Part shown: positions 43,693-51,803 of the stretch, piece after piece
Layout: every line of letters begins with the position of its first letter
How positions within the stretch are numbered: position 1 is the stretch's first letter
Source of the DNA: Rheinheimera sp. A13L
GTDB lineage: Bacteria; Pseudomonadota; Gammaproteobacteria; Enterobacterales; Alteromonadaceae
Assembly: GCF_000217935.1 (NCBI RefSeq)
Contig: NZ_AFHI01000024.1
Location: 1-56,048, forward strand
DNA length: 56,048 nucleotides
Direction of reading: 5' to 3'
Position numbers and translations under genes: made by a program
The notes under the pieces: generated by a model
What the model was told of the DNA's origin: nothing
Databases searched by the model: none
What the model saw: the letters and a program-made list of their open reading frames with translations, nothing else

Positions 43693-44910
43693 TTAAGCAA
43701 AAGGCTGCTCAATACTGACTGCAGGTTCTGTAAACCAGCGAGGGCCAGCAGCTGTCATGTAAAAATGATCCTCCAGCCGCACGCCAAATTCACCCGGCAC
43801 ACAGATCATAGGCTCGTTACTGAAACACATACCTGGCGCCAGTAAAGTCTGTTCATTGCGCACCAGATAAGGCCCTTCATGAATATCCATGCCTATACCA
43901 TGGCCAGTTCTGTGCGGTAAACCGGGCAGTGCATAATCCGGCCCTAAACCAAAAGCTTCTATCACTTCACGTGCAGCAACATCCACCAGACCACAAGCCA
44001 TTCCAGGCTTTGCAGCATTAAAAGCGGCGGCCTGAGCGGCTTTTTCCACTGCCCAGATTTCGCGTTGACGTTCTGAAGGAGTGCCAAAGACATAACTGCG
44101 GGTGATATCAGAGACATAACCTAATAAACGACAACCTGTATCTATTAACACCATATCGCCGCTTTCAAGATTTTTTGGTGTTTTCACGCCATGCGGATAC
44201 GCCGAATCCGGTCCAAACAACACAATACAAAAATACGAGCCACTGGCCCCTACTTTGCGGTGTGCTTCGTTGATAAAGGCTTCCACTTCAGAGGTGCTGA
44301 TGCCTTCATACAAGATACTGGCGACGGCTTTATGTACTGCCAAAGTCATATCCATAGCCCGCTGCATAATAGCCAGTTCAGCCGCTGATTTTTGCGATCG
44401 AGAGCCCTGAGTAATAACCTTACCACTGAGGATTTGTTGCTCCGGATTGACCTGACGTAAGCCTTCGAAAATAAAAAATGCGCTGCTGTCATCCAAAGCC
44501 AGCACTGGCTTTGGCTTATTGCAACATTGCTTCAGGGCATTGAGCATTAATTGATACGGGTTTTCATCTTCATGCCAGCCCCGCACTTCACCCTGCACCA
44601 CCTGAAAACCGCTGAGCGTAGGAATTTCAAACACAGGGCTGATATACAAGAGTTCACCTTCAGCCGGCCCTTCTGCAAATAGCAAGGCCCCCACTAGCCT
44701 TTCGCTGGCATACCAGACTGTGCCGGTGAAATAACTTAAATTAGTGCCGGCATTCAGATACAAAGCATCTATGCCGTGCTGACGCATCAGTTGCTGCGCT
44801 TTTTTGATCCGGGACTGGTATTCCGCAAGCCCAACAGGCAACAGGCCCGCCGTCATTGAGCTTAAGCTGTCCAGCGCCTGTTGTTTGGTTTGACCACCTA
44901 TCTGACTCAT
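43693..44910 (-). CDS. M24 family metallopeptidase (Xaa-Pro peptidase type)
   Basis: A 405-residue pita-bread-fold peptidase. The N-terminal creatinase-like domain begins near IKKAQQLMRQHGIDALYL. The catalytic domain has the metal ligands in VLIDTGCRLLGYVSDITRSY (two Asp), HRTGHGIGMDIHEGPY (His), FSNEPMICVPG (Glu) and GVRLEDHF (Glu). The ATG at 44910 has GGAG upstream. It is probably a cytoplasmic Xaa-Pro dipeptidase or aminopeptidase P relative; the exact substrate cannot be told. It is divergent from a LysR regulator 97 bases away, which probably controls it. Confidence 0.9.
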   Translation of the reverse strand: MSQIGGQTKQQALDSLSSMTAGLLPVGLAEYQSRIKKAQQLMRQHGIDALYLNAGTNLSYFTGTVWYASERLVGALLFAEGPAEGELLYISPVFEIPTLSGFQVVQGEVRGWHEDENPYQLMLNALKQCCNKPKPVLALDDSSAFFIFEGLRQVNPEQQILSGKVITQGSRSQKSAAELAIMQRAMDMTLAVHKAVASILYEGISTSEVEAFINEAHRKVGASGSYFCIVLFGPDSAYPHGVKTPKNLESGDMVLIDTGCRLLGYVSDITRSYVFGTPSERQREIWAVEKAAQAAAFNAAKPGMACGLVDVAAREVIEAFGLGPDYALPGLPHRTGHGIGMDIHEGPYLVRNEQTLLAPGMCFSNEPMICVPGEFGVRLEDHFYMTAAGPRWFTEPAVSIEQPFA

Positions 44911-45007
44911 TATGCACTCCGCTTTTAAACTGATGTGTTGAGTATGCGACTGTGATTGCATGAATTAAAATGATATAAACTCAACAACCCATGAATTGAG
45001 CTCATCC

Positions 45008-45901
45008 ATGTTACCTCCACTAAAAGCACTGCAGGCTTTTGAAGCCACAGCCCGACTAAAAAGCTTCAGCAAAGCAGCAGAGCAGCTATTTGTCACACAA
45101 AGCGCTATTAGTCATCAGGTGAAGCAGTTGGAAGATTTTATCGGCCAGCCTTTGTTGCTGCGGCAAAACAAAAGTGTAGAGCTGACCCAGTCTGGCGATA
45201 TGTTGTATTCAGTGGTGCGGGATTGTTTTGTCCGGCTGAACTCTGTCACTCAGCATTTATTAAATCAGCCTCCGGTGCAGTTAAAAATTCTGGCGCAAAC
45301 TTCTATTGCAGTGGAATGGCTGGCACCCCGGCTGGAATTATTTAAACAGCGTTACCCTGATTTGGACACCTTATTGGATATGGCCTCTATGGCGCACCAC
45401 GCCGACGCCGAGCAATACGATATGATCCTTGGCACCTGGCCGGCCCCTGCCGGTTTTGTCAGCCGGCAATTGCGCACTGAGTTTTGGTACCCGGTTTGTG
45501 CACCGGCCCAGTTTCAGTTATTAACTGGCACAGAAGCAGCAGAGCTACTGGATTACCCACTGTACAGTTCGGAAACAGGAGAAGACTGGCAGTTATGGTG
45601 TCAGCATCAACAACTGCGCAGCCCTGCGGCTTTGCAGTTGCGTTATGTCAATCTGGCGTTATTGGCAACTAAAGCCGTCAGTTGTGGCAGTGGCTTTGCA
45701 TTGTCGAATGATTTTATTGCCGGACCTGCAGTAGCTACAGGTCAGTTGATTGCCTTGCGTCAGTTTAGTTACCAGTTGCCCTGGGGCCAGTATCAGTTGC
45801 ATTACAAAGCCGACAGTGTGCAAGCCACTGCTGTAGAGCAGTTTATTCAATGGCTGACAGAGCAATTGCAGCCACAAGACGTTCAGAATTCAGTGCGCTG
45901 A
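45008..45901 (+). CDS. LysR-type transcriptional regulator, GcvA-like
   Basis: A 297-residue regulator. The helix-turn-helix is in FEATARLKSFSKAAEQLFVTQSAISHQVKQLEDFIG, very close to the GcvA/AmpR branch. The C-terminal effector domain runs from about residue 90, with ILAQTSIAVEWLAPRL. The ATG at 45008 has only a weak GAG upstream; the TTG at 44996 is an alternative. Divergent to the M24 peptidase, so peptide- or amino-acid-responsive control of that gene is possible. The last 19 bases overlap the next gene on the other strand. Confidence 0.9.
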   Translation: MLPPLKALQAFEATARLKSFSKAAEQLFVTQSAISHQVKQLEDFIGQPLLLRQNKSVELTQSGDMLYSVVRDCFVRLNSVTQHLLNQPPVQLKILAQTSIAVEWLAPRLELFKQRYPDLDTLLDMASMAHHADAEQYDMILGTWPAPAGFVSRQLRTEFWYPVCAPAQFQLLTGTEAAELLDYPLYSSETGEDWQLWCQHQQLRSPAALQLRYVNLALLATKAVSCGSGFALSNDFIAGPAVATGQLIALRQFSYQLPWGQYQLHYKADSVQATAVEQFIQWLTEQLQPQDVQNSVR

Positions 45902-46398
45902 GCGTAGGCCCGCCAGAACATCACACCACAGATTAAAAACATAAAAGCCAGCACCAGCGGCAGACTATTCCACTTTTGCATCACAATAATGTTGTCCTCT
46001 GGCCACAGCAGCTTTTTGTTGGTCGCCGCAGAGCGGATACCATGGATTAAAAAGTCGCCAACTTTATTTTCAATAAAAAATATCAGCTGATTTTCTCTGT
46101 TTAAAAAACCATATAACTGCTGGGTATTGTCGCAGTCCTGTCTGTCCTGCAGCGGCAACCATTCGGTCGACAAGCTGCTTTTTAAGTAAATAATGCCTTT
46201 GCGATCTGCACCTGCATCACAGCTCATGCCACTTAAAACAGCGGGAACCTGCAATAAATCGGAGCCATCACTTTGCACTGTGTATTTGGGAAACCAGACA
46301 AAGACAGCTACTGCGGCAGCTGCAAGCAAAAAACTGAACAGACTGCTCCATTTTAAACGCCGCAAACTCCAGTTCAGATAAGACAGGCTTTTTTTCAT
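45883..46398 (-). CDS. Hypothetical membrane protein with two helices
   Basis: A 171-residue protein with a short basic N-terminus, a membrane helix (about 18-36, SLFSFLLAAAAVAVFVWF), a periplasmic loop of about 105 residues with two cysteines that could form a disulphide, and a second helix near the C-terminus (LPLVLAFMFLICGVMFW). The loop sequence is not recognised. No close partner gene; its 3' end overlaps the LysR gene. Confidence 0.65.
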   Translation of the reverse strand: MKKSLSYLNWSLRRLKWSSLFSFLLAAAAVAVFVWFPKYTVQSDGSDLLQVPAVLSGMSCDAGADRKGIIYLKSSLSTEWLPLQDRQDCDNTQQLYGFLNRENQLIFFIENKVGDFLIHGIRSAATNKKLLWPEDNIIVMQKWNSLPLVLAFMFLICGVMFWRAYAQRTEF

Positions 46399-46506
46399 CG
46401 CTTCACCCCAAGACTGTAAAAGCCGCTAAGGTAGCAGTGTCGTGGGTTTTAGGAAAGCAGAAAACAATCTTGCGTCTGATCAGTAAGCCTTTTCCCCCTC
46501 CATAAA

Positions 46507-46539
46507 AAAACGGCAGCCTGTTAAGCAGACTGCCGTTTT
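46507..46539 (-). terminator. Terminator of the CpxP/Spy-like gene
   Basis: AAAACGGCAG pairs with CTGCCGTTTT, and on the minus strand the second arm continues into seven T. It is 13 bases after the stop codon. Confidence 0.85.
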
Positions 46540-46552
46540 CTAAGACTACAAA

Positions 46553-47020
46553 TTAAGACTTGGCTTCAGCTCTGGCTTCTGCCTTTGCTTTGGCTTTTTC
46601 CTGCCATTTCTGTTGGCGTTCTGCCTGTTTAGCTTTTTGTTCAACCGTCAGTACCTGATTGATCTCAAACTGTAATTTGGCACGGGCCACTTCGTGATCC
46701 AGTCTGTCTTTTTGTTTGGACTCTAATAAAGCCCGTACCGCTGCTTCGTCAAAATGATCAGCTTGTACCAGCGCTTTTAACTGCTCCATTTCTGGTTTTG
46801 CTTCACCACGTTTTGGCATAGTGGCCCGGTGTTGTTCCATCAGAGTTTTGATCTGTGTTTTTTGCGCTTCGGTTAAATCCAGGCCTTTTAAGGCTTTCAT
46901 ATGGAAGCCTGCTGCCGGGCCATGGCCTTGATGACCTCGTTCTGGACCTGCAAAGCTGCTTATGCTGGTTGCGGCAACTAAACCACTGAATAATAATGCA
47001 ATCACTGTAGAATGTTTCAT
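46553..47020 (-). CDS. CpxP/Spy family periplasmic chaperone-like protein
   Basis: A 155-residue protein with a signal peptide (cleaved near SSFA, residue 24). The mature part is helical with the LTxxQ-type repeats of the Spy/CpxP family: GLDLTEAQKTQIKTLMEQHR and INQVLTVEQKAKQAERQQKW. The tail is rich in Ala, Lys and Glu. The ATG at 47020 has GAGGAAAG upstream. It is divergent from cpxR, as cpxP is in E. coli. In that role it would bind CpxA and misfolded envelope proteins. Confidence 0.88.
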   Translation of the reverse strand: MKHSTVIALLFSGLVAATSISSFAGPERGHQGHGPAAGFHMKALKGLDLTEAQKTQIKTLMEQHRATMPKRGEAKPEMEQLKALVQADHFDEAAVRALLESKQKDRLDHEVARAKLQFEINQVLTVEQKAKQAERQQKWQEKAKAKAEARAEAKS

Positions 47021-47096
47021 AGTGTCTTTCCTCGTTTGGGCTGTATTGCGACAGTGATAGCTTACGACACTGAATGCAAAGCAGCGCAAAGCCAAC

Positions 47097-47112
47097 GTAA
47101 AGGTTGTGTAAA
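47097..47112 (+). promoter_or_regulatory. CpxR box between cpxP and cpxR
   Basis: GTAAA-N6-GTAAA (starts 11 bp apart) is a good match to the CpxR consensus of two GTAAA half-sites with a short gap. It lies 59 bases before the cpxR ATG and about 77 bases before the cpxP-like start, so it can serve either gene. Confidence 0.65.
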
Positions 47113-47170
47113 GGACTGCAACAAGATGGCCTTGTCTTTTACACTGGCAAAAAAACAGCCCGGAGCTGAA

Positions 47171-47866
47171 ATGACTTCTATATTGATGATTGATGATGAT
47201 GTAGCTCTGACCCAACTGGTGGCGGAATACCTGCAGCTGGATGGTTATCAGTTTACGGCTGTGCATCAGGGGCCTGAAGGTCTTGAACTTGCCAAATCCA
47301 ACGCCTTTCAATTGGTATTGTTAGATATTATGTTGCCCGGTATGGACGGTTTAACTGTGCTGAAGCAATTGCGCCAGCACAGCTATTGCCCTGTGCTGAT
47401 GTTAACAGCCCGGGGGGATGAAATAGACCGGGTGGTGGGTCTGGAGCTGGGTGCTGATGATTATCTGGCAAAACCTTTTAGCCCAAGAGAACTGGTGGCG
47501 CGCATTAAAGCTATTTTGCGCCGGGTCGAGCTGGTACAACAACAGCAACAACCCCAAGCCAGTTCTTTGCAGGTGAATCAGCTGAAACTCGATAGCGCCA
47601 AACGCCAAATCTCTGTGTTGGATAACCCACTGGTATTAACAGCCACCGAATATCAAATTCTTGAGTTGTTAATGCGCCATGCGGGTGATGTGGTCAGTAA
47701 AGAAGATTTAAGCCAACTGGCTTTAGGGAAAAGACTACAGCTGTACGATCGCAGTCTGGATATGCATATCAGCAATATCCGCAAAAAAATTGCTCAGTAT
47801 GATGAAGGTGAAAAAATTCAGACCTTAAGAGGTTTAGGTTATCTGTTACTTCAGGGTGAGAACTGA
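47171..47866 (+). CDS. cpxR: Envelope-stress response regulator CpxR
   Basis: OmpR-type regulator, 231 residues from the ATG at 47171 with GGAG five bases upstream. The receiver domain has D52 in LVLLDIMLPGMDG and K at DDYLAKPFSPREL. The winged-helix domain runs from about residue 135, with LVLTATEYQILELLMRHAGD and SLDMHISNIRKKI. CpxR identity rests on the divergent cpxP-like gene, the CpxA-like kinase and the CpxR box. Confidence 0.92.
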   Translation: MTSILMIDDDVALTQLVAEYLQLDGYQFTAVHQGPEGLELAKSNAFQLVLLDIMLPGMDGLTVLKQLRQHSYCPVLMLTARGDEIDRVVGLELGADDYLAKPFSPRELVARIKAILRRVELVQQQQQPQASSLQVNQLKLDSAKRQISVLDNPLVLTATEYQILELLMRHAGDVVSKEDLSQLALGKRLQLYDRSLDMHISNIRKKIAQYDEGEKIQTLRGLGYLLLQGEN

Positions 47867-49245
47867 TGAACTGGTCGCGCTGTAACCCGGTAAATTATCT
47901 GGCTGGCCGCATATTTTTATGGTTCTGGCTGGTCTTGTCTGTGGCTGTAGCTGGCGCTATTTTATTGGCCAGAGGCTGGCCTGAACAAACGGAAATACGG
48001 CGTTTACCCCACCCTGTGGCAGAACAATTCAGGCATCTGAAAGAACATTTTCAGCCAATTGCCAATCTCACCCGATTACAACAGGATTTGGAACGCAAAT
48101 ACAAAGGCCGCTGGCTGATGGTCGATGTAGACAATAATCAGTTGCTGAATCCAGAGGCCTTGCCAAAAAACTTCGACCCGAACTGGCTGACTGAGCTATC
48201 GCAACTCAACAGGCCTCGTATGCTGGTGTATAAAAATACTTTTGTGATGGGGCCATTAGTGATCGTGGCTTCGGATAAAAATGTCGCCTTATTTCAGCTA
48301 AAACAACGGCCTGAACAAGCCTGGTGGCAACTGCATACACTGCCGGAAGGCTTTTTACTGATCTTACTGCTGGCCGTTTCTGCCGTTGCCAGCTTAATTC
48401 TGGCCTTGTCCATCACACGACCTTTGCGCGAGCTTAGCAGCAGTCATTTAAAATTTGCCCAAGGTGAGCTGGACAACAGGGTCACAGCTCTGGCCGCCCG
48501 TAAAGATGAACTGGGTGATTTAGGCCGGGGTTTTAATACCATGGCCGCTCAGATAGAAAACCTGATCCATAACCAGCAGCGTTTATTGCGGGATGTGTCG
48601 CATGAATTACGATCCCCCCTGACCCGATCGCAACTGGCGCTGGCATTGCAACAACGACAAGGGGATCATCCTCAGTTACAACGTATTGAAATGGAACTGA
48701 AATTACTGGATCAACTGCTGGATGAATTGTTAACCTTCAGTAGGCTGGACGCAGGTCAATACCCATTGGAAAAACAGCAACTGGATTTAACTGAGTTACT
48801 TTATGCCATTATTGAACTGAATCAGCTCGAAGCCGATGCTAAACAACAGCAGGTACATCTGAATGCTCCTGAAGAGTGCTGGCTGGATGCCGATCAACGT
48901 TTATTGGGTCGTGCCATTGAAAACGTGCTGCGTAACGCCATTAAATACAGTCCGGCAGAAAGCCTGATTTTATGTACACTGAAACAGCACGAACACCAGT
49001 TGGAATTACTGATTCAGGATCAGGGGCCTGGCGTGCCAGCAGAGAGCTTATCGCAAATTTTTGCACCTTTTTACCGGGTGTCCGCAGTGCGTGAACACCA
49101 GAATGGCACAGGCCTTGGTTTGGCTATTGCAGCTTCAGCCATACGGCAACATCAGGGCAGCATTAGTGCTACAGTGCCTGAAACCGGCGGTTTAGTGATC
49201 CGCATTTTGTTACCTTTGAGCAACGAAGGACGACCCCTTGCCTGA
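47866..49245 (+). CDS. cpxA: Envelope-stress sensor kinase CpxA
   Basis: A 459-residue membrane histidine kinase. Membrane helices are near residues 14-35 and 163-183, with a periplasmic sensor between. HAMP follows, then the dimerisation domain with H246 in RDVSHELRSPLTRSQLAL. The ATPase part has VLRNAIKYSP (N), DQGPGVP (G1) and NGTGLGLAIA (G2). Starts within the cpxR stop (TGATG). It overlaps the next gene at its 3' end. Confidence 0.92.
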   Translation: MNWSRCNPVNYLAGRIFLWFWLVLSVAVAGAILLARGWPEQTEIRRLPHPVAEQFRHLKEHFQPIANLTRLQQDLERKYKGRWLMVDVDNNQLLNPEALPKNFDPNWLTELSQLNRPRMLVYKNTFVMGPLVIVASDKNVALFQLKQRPEQAWWQLHTLPEGFLLILLLAVSAVASLILALSITRPLRELSSSHLKFAQGELDNRVTALAARKDELGDLGRGFNTMAAQIENLIHNQQRLLRDVSHELRSPLTRSQLALALQQRQGDHPQLQRIEMELKLLDQLLDELLTFSRLDAGQYPLEKQQLDLTELLYAIIELNQLEADAKQQQVHLNAPEECWLDADQRLLGRAIENVLRNAIKYSPAESLILCTLKQHEHQLELLIQDQGPGVPAESLSQIFAPFYRVSAVREHQNGTGLGLAIAASAIRQHQGSISATVPETGGLVIRILLPLSNEGRPLA

Positions 49246-50236
49246 ATCCCGCTTTCCCCCTTTGTCCGCCCGTTTTAGCGAAGAGCAACTGGCATCAGCA
49301 TTGCCCGTTTTGCAGCAATTCTGGCAACAAGGCCAGCATCAGTCTTTTTTAAGTTTTGATCAAACCCGGCTTTGTTACAGCAGTTTTCGCCATCCAAAGC
49401 CCAGAGCTGAAATAGTGCTGTCACCAGGACGGATTGAAGCCAGCCAGAAGTATCAGGAATTCTGTTTTGATTTATATCAGGCCGGTTTTACTGTGCATCT
49501 GATTGATCACAGAGGTCAGGGCTTGTCTGACAGACTCAATCCGGATCGGCATTTAGGCGACGTGGCGGACTTCCAGCATTATGTGCAGGATTTTGCACTC
49601 TGGTTACAGTGCCATATACTGCCGCAGCAACAGGCACCGCTGCTGGGACTGGCTCATTCAATGGGCAGCGCCATTTTATGCCGTTATCTGCAGCAGTATG
49701 CACAGCATGGGCTTATCGGTGCTGTGTATTGCTCCCCTATGTTTGGTATTCGAAGCCATCCTTTACCAAAAGCAATAGCTGAGCCTTTTGCCCGCCTGAT
49801 GGCAAGACTAAACAGGTTGTGCAGTACGCAAAACTGGTATTTTCCGGGTCAATCCCGCTATAAAGACAAGCCTTTTACCGGCAATCATCTGACGCACAGC
49901 CAGGTACGTTATCAGCAGTTTCGACAACTCTATCTTGAGCAGCCTGAACTGCAATTAGGCGGAGTATCCTGCCGCTGGCTGGCACAGGCTCTGCTTGCAA
50001 TTGAAGAACTACAGCAAGCGCCGGCTTTGTCTTTACCACAGCTGCTTATTCAGGCCACAGCAGACCCTGTGGTGGATAACCAGATGCATCAAAGCTATCA
50101 GGACAAACATCAGGAGCAGTACTGTGAGTTAGTGAAAATTGAAGGCGCCTTGCACGAAATTATTTTTGAAAGCGATGCACTGCGTAACCCATTGTTCAGA
50201 GAACTAAATCGGTTTTTTCTTCAGCTTGGACTTTGA
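49238..50236 (+). CDS. Alpha/beta hydrolase, lysophospholipase L2 (PldB) like
   Basis: A 332-residue serine hydrolase. The nucleophile is the Ser of GLAHSMGSAILCRYL, the acid is the Asp in ATADPVVDN, and the base is His in GALHEIIFE. The oxyanion region is VLSPGRIEASQKY and HLIDHRGQGLSDR. There is no signal peptide. Translation appears to start at TTG 49238, with GAAGGA seven bases upstream, inside the end of cpxA. The tight coupling implies that a lysophospholipid- or monoglyceride-cleaving enzyme is made with the Cpx stress proteins. Exact substrate unproven. Confidence 0.82.
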   Translation: MPESRFPPLSARFSEEQLASALPVLQQFWQQGQHQSFLSFDQTRLCYSSFRHPKPRAEIVLSPGRIEASQKYQEFCFDLYQAGFTVHLIDHRGQGLSDRLNPDRHLGDVADFQHYVQDFALWLQCHILPQQQAPLLGLAHSMGSAILCRYLQQYAQHGLIGAVYCSPMFGIRSHPLPKAIAEPFARLMARLNRLCSTQNWYFPGQSRYKDKPFTGNHLTHSQVRYQQFRQLYLEQPELQLGGVSCRWLAQALLAIEELQQAPALSLPQLLIQATADPVVDNQMHQSYQDKHQEQYCELVKIEGALHEIIFESDALRNPLFRELNRFFLQLGL

Positions 50237-50242
50237 TAATCA

Positions 50243-51157
50243 TCACTTTCGCTTCAATTCGGAGTATGAATAAGGCTCGGCATGAATAATGACTTCCGCC
50301 TGCTTATACAAGGCCATCAGTTGTTGCTCGGCCCTATCCACTATGGCGTGAGCGGCCAGCAAAGATAAATCATCCTGCAACACCAGCCGCAGTTGAATAA
50401 ATACCGCAGGCCCGGCCTGGCGGGTTTTCAGTTGTTCGACCGCCAGCACTTCGGTTTGGGCCAATACTGTGTCTTTGATACGCTGCAATTGTTCAGCAGG
50501 CAGTTGCTCATCCAATAAATGCTGCAAGGCTTCTTTAGCCAGCACTGCAGCGCTGTAGAGTAAATAACCACAAATCAGTGTGGCCACCAGATTATCTACC
50601 CATAAAAAACTCTGACTGGTCAAAAACAAAGCTACCAGCACCAACAGGTTCATTAGTAAATCACTGCGGTAATGCAATAAATCAGCTTTTACCGCCAAAG
50701 AACCGGTACGCCGGATAATCCAGCGCTGGATCAGCACCAGAGTTAAAGTTAAGCCAGCACAAAGCACAGTGATCCACATACCAAAAGCCAGTTGCTGCAC
50801 CATACCGGTTTGATGAAAACGGCTCACCGTTTGAGTGAATAACAGCAAAGCGGCTCCGGCTAAAAAAGCCGCCTGCAACAAGGCCATCACTGCTTCGGCT
50901 TTACCATGACCAAAACTATGGTTCTGATCCGCAGGACGCAGTGCGTAACTCAATACTGAAAAATTTAATACCGACACCAATAAATCCAGTGATGCGTCGG
51001 TAAATGACGCCAGCACAGAACTGGAATTCGTGACTATCACAGCCCACAACTTCAGCACTAAGATAGTGAATGCGATGGTCAGGGTCAGATAACCAGAACG
51101 CTTAACCCAGAGCCGATAATCTGTGCTTTGGTTCTTTTGTGTATTCAAGGTGCTCAT
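50243..51157 (-). CDS. fieF: Cation diffusion facilitator, FieF (YiiP) type
   Basis: Inner-membrane divalent-metal/proton antiporter, 304 residues. The ATG at 51157 has GAGG upstream. Six membrane helices are predicted. The intramembrane zinc site is D54 and D58 (FTDASLDLL) with H162 and D166 (LHYRSDLLMN), the DD-HD set of YiiP. The cytosolic domain after residue 205 ends with QAEVIIHAEPYS. In E. coli fieF is next to cpxP, so this neighbourhood is conserved. Confidence 0.93.
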   Translation of the reverse strand: MSTLNTQKNQSTDYRLWVKRSGYLTLTIAFTILVLKLWAVIVTNSSSVLASFTDASLDLLVSVLNFSVLSYALRPADQNHSFGHGKAEAVMALLQAAFLAGAALLLFTQTVSRFHQTGMVQQLAFGMWITVLCAGLTLTLVLIQRWIIRRTGSLAVKADLLHYRSDLLMNLLVLVALFLTSQSFLWVDNLVATLICGYLLYSAAVLAKEALQHLLDEQLPAEQLQRIKDTVLAQTEVLAVEQLKTRQAGPAVFIQLRLVLQDDLSLLAAHAIVDRAEQQLMALYKQAEVIIHAEPYSYSELKRK

Positions 51158-51241
51158 GCCGGCCTCTTTCATCATCTGCATCCATAGGCATTGTACGCCA
51201 ATTTTGATACACTCACCGGGCTTCAAATACTGGAAATCATC

Positions 51242-51709
51242 ATGCTGGACATAGTGTTATACGAACCTGAAATCCCGCCAAATACCGGCAACATTATCCG
51301 CCTTTGTGCCAATACAGGCTTTCGCCTGCATTTAATTGAACCGCTGGGTTTTGCCTGGGACGATAAACGCATAAAAAGAGCTGGCCTGGACTACCACGAA
51401 TTTGCTGATGTGAAACGTCATGCGAACTTTGCAGCCTTTTTAGCGGAAGTTCAGCCAGGACGGGTTTTTGCCTGTACCACCAAAGGCAGCAATCATCATA
51501 GTGATGCGCAGTACCAGTTAGGAGATGCCTTAGTATTTGGCCCTGAGAGCCGGGGTTTACCTGCGGATCTGCTGGCCACTTTACCAAAAGAGCAGTGGTT
51601 ACGTATTCCAATGACGCCAGACAGCCGTTCTATGAATCTGTCCAATGCGGTCTCGGTATTTGTTTATGAATCATGGCGTCAGCTGGGTTATGCAGGCGCC
51701 AGAGCCTGA
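51242..51709 (+). CDS. trmL: tRNA (cytidine(34)-2'-O)-methyltransferase TrmL
   Basis: SPOUT-class enzyme that methylates the wobble base in tRNA-Leu, 155 residues. It begins [20 protein letters not shown], then [21 protein letters not shown], the SAM knot [10 protein letters not shown], and [20 protein letters not shown], all nearly as in E. coli TrmL. The ATG at 51242 agrees with the family start. It is divergent from fieF, with an 84-base gap. Confidence 0.96.
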   Translation: MLDIVLYEPEIPPNTGNIIRLCANTGFRLHLIEPLGFAWDDKRIKRAGLDYHEFADVKRHANFAAFLAEVQPGRVFACTTKGSNHHSDAQYQLGDALVFGPESRGLPADLLATLPKEQWLRIPMTPDSRSMNLSNAVSVFVYESWRQLGYAGARA

Positions 51710-51803
51710 GTTTGCCAAGCTCTGAATCCTAGAGCTATAGTGATACTCAGCCTGCTGATTTATCAGTATTTTTAATAAAAAATTATCCAGGGAATAGATT
51801 CAG

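Noticed and set aside
46553-47311. 252-codon version of the CpxP/Spy-like gene
   Set aside because: The extension runs through the cpxR promoter and start. The signal peptide and ribosome-binding site set the ATG at 47020.
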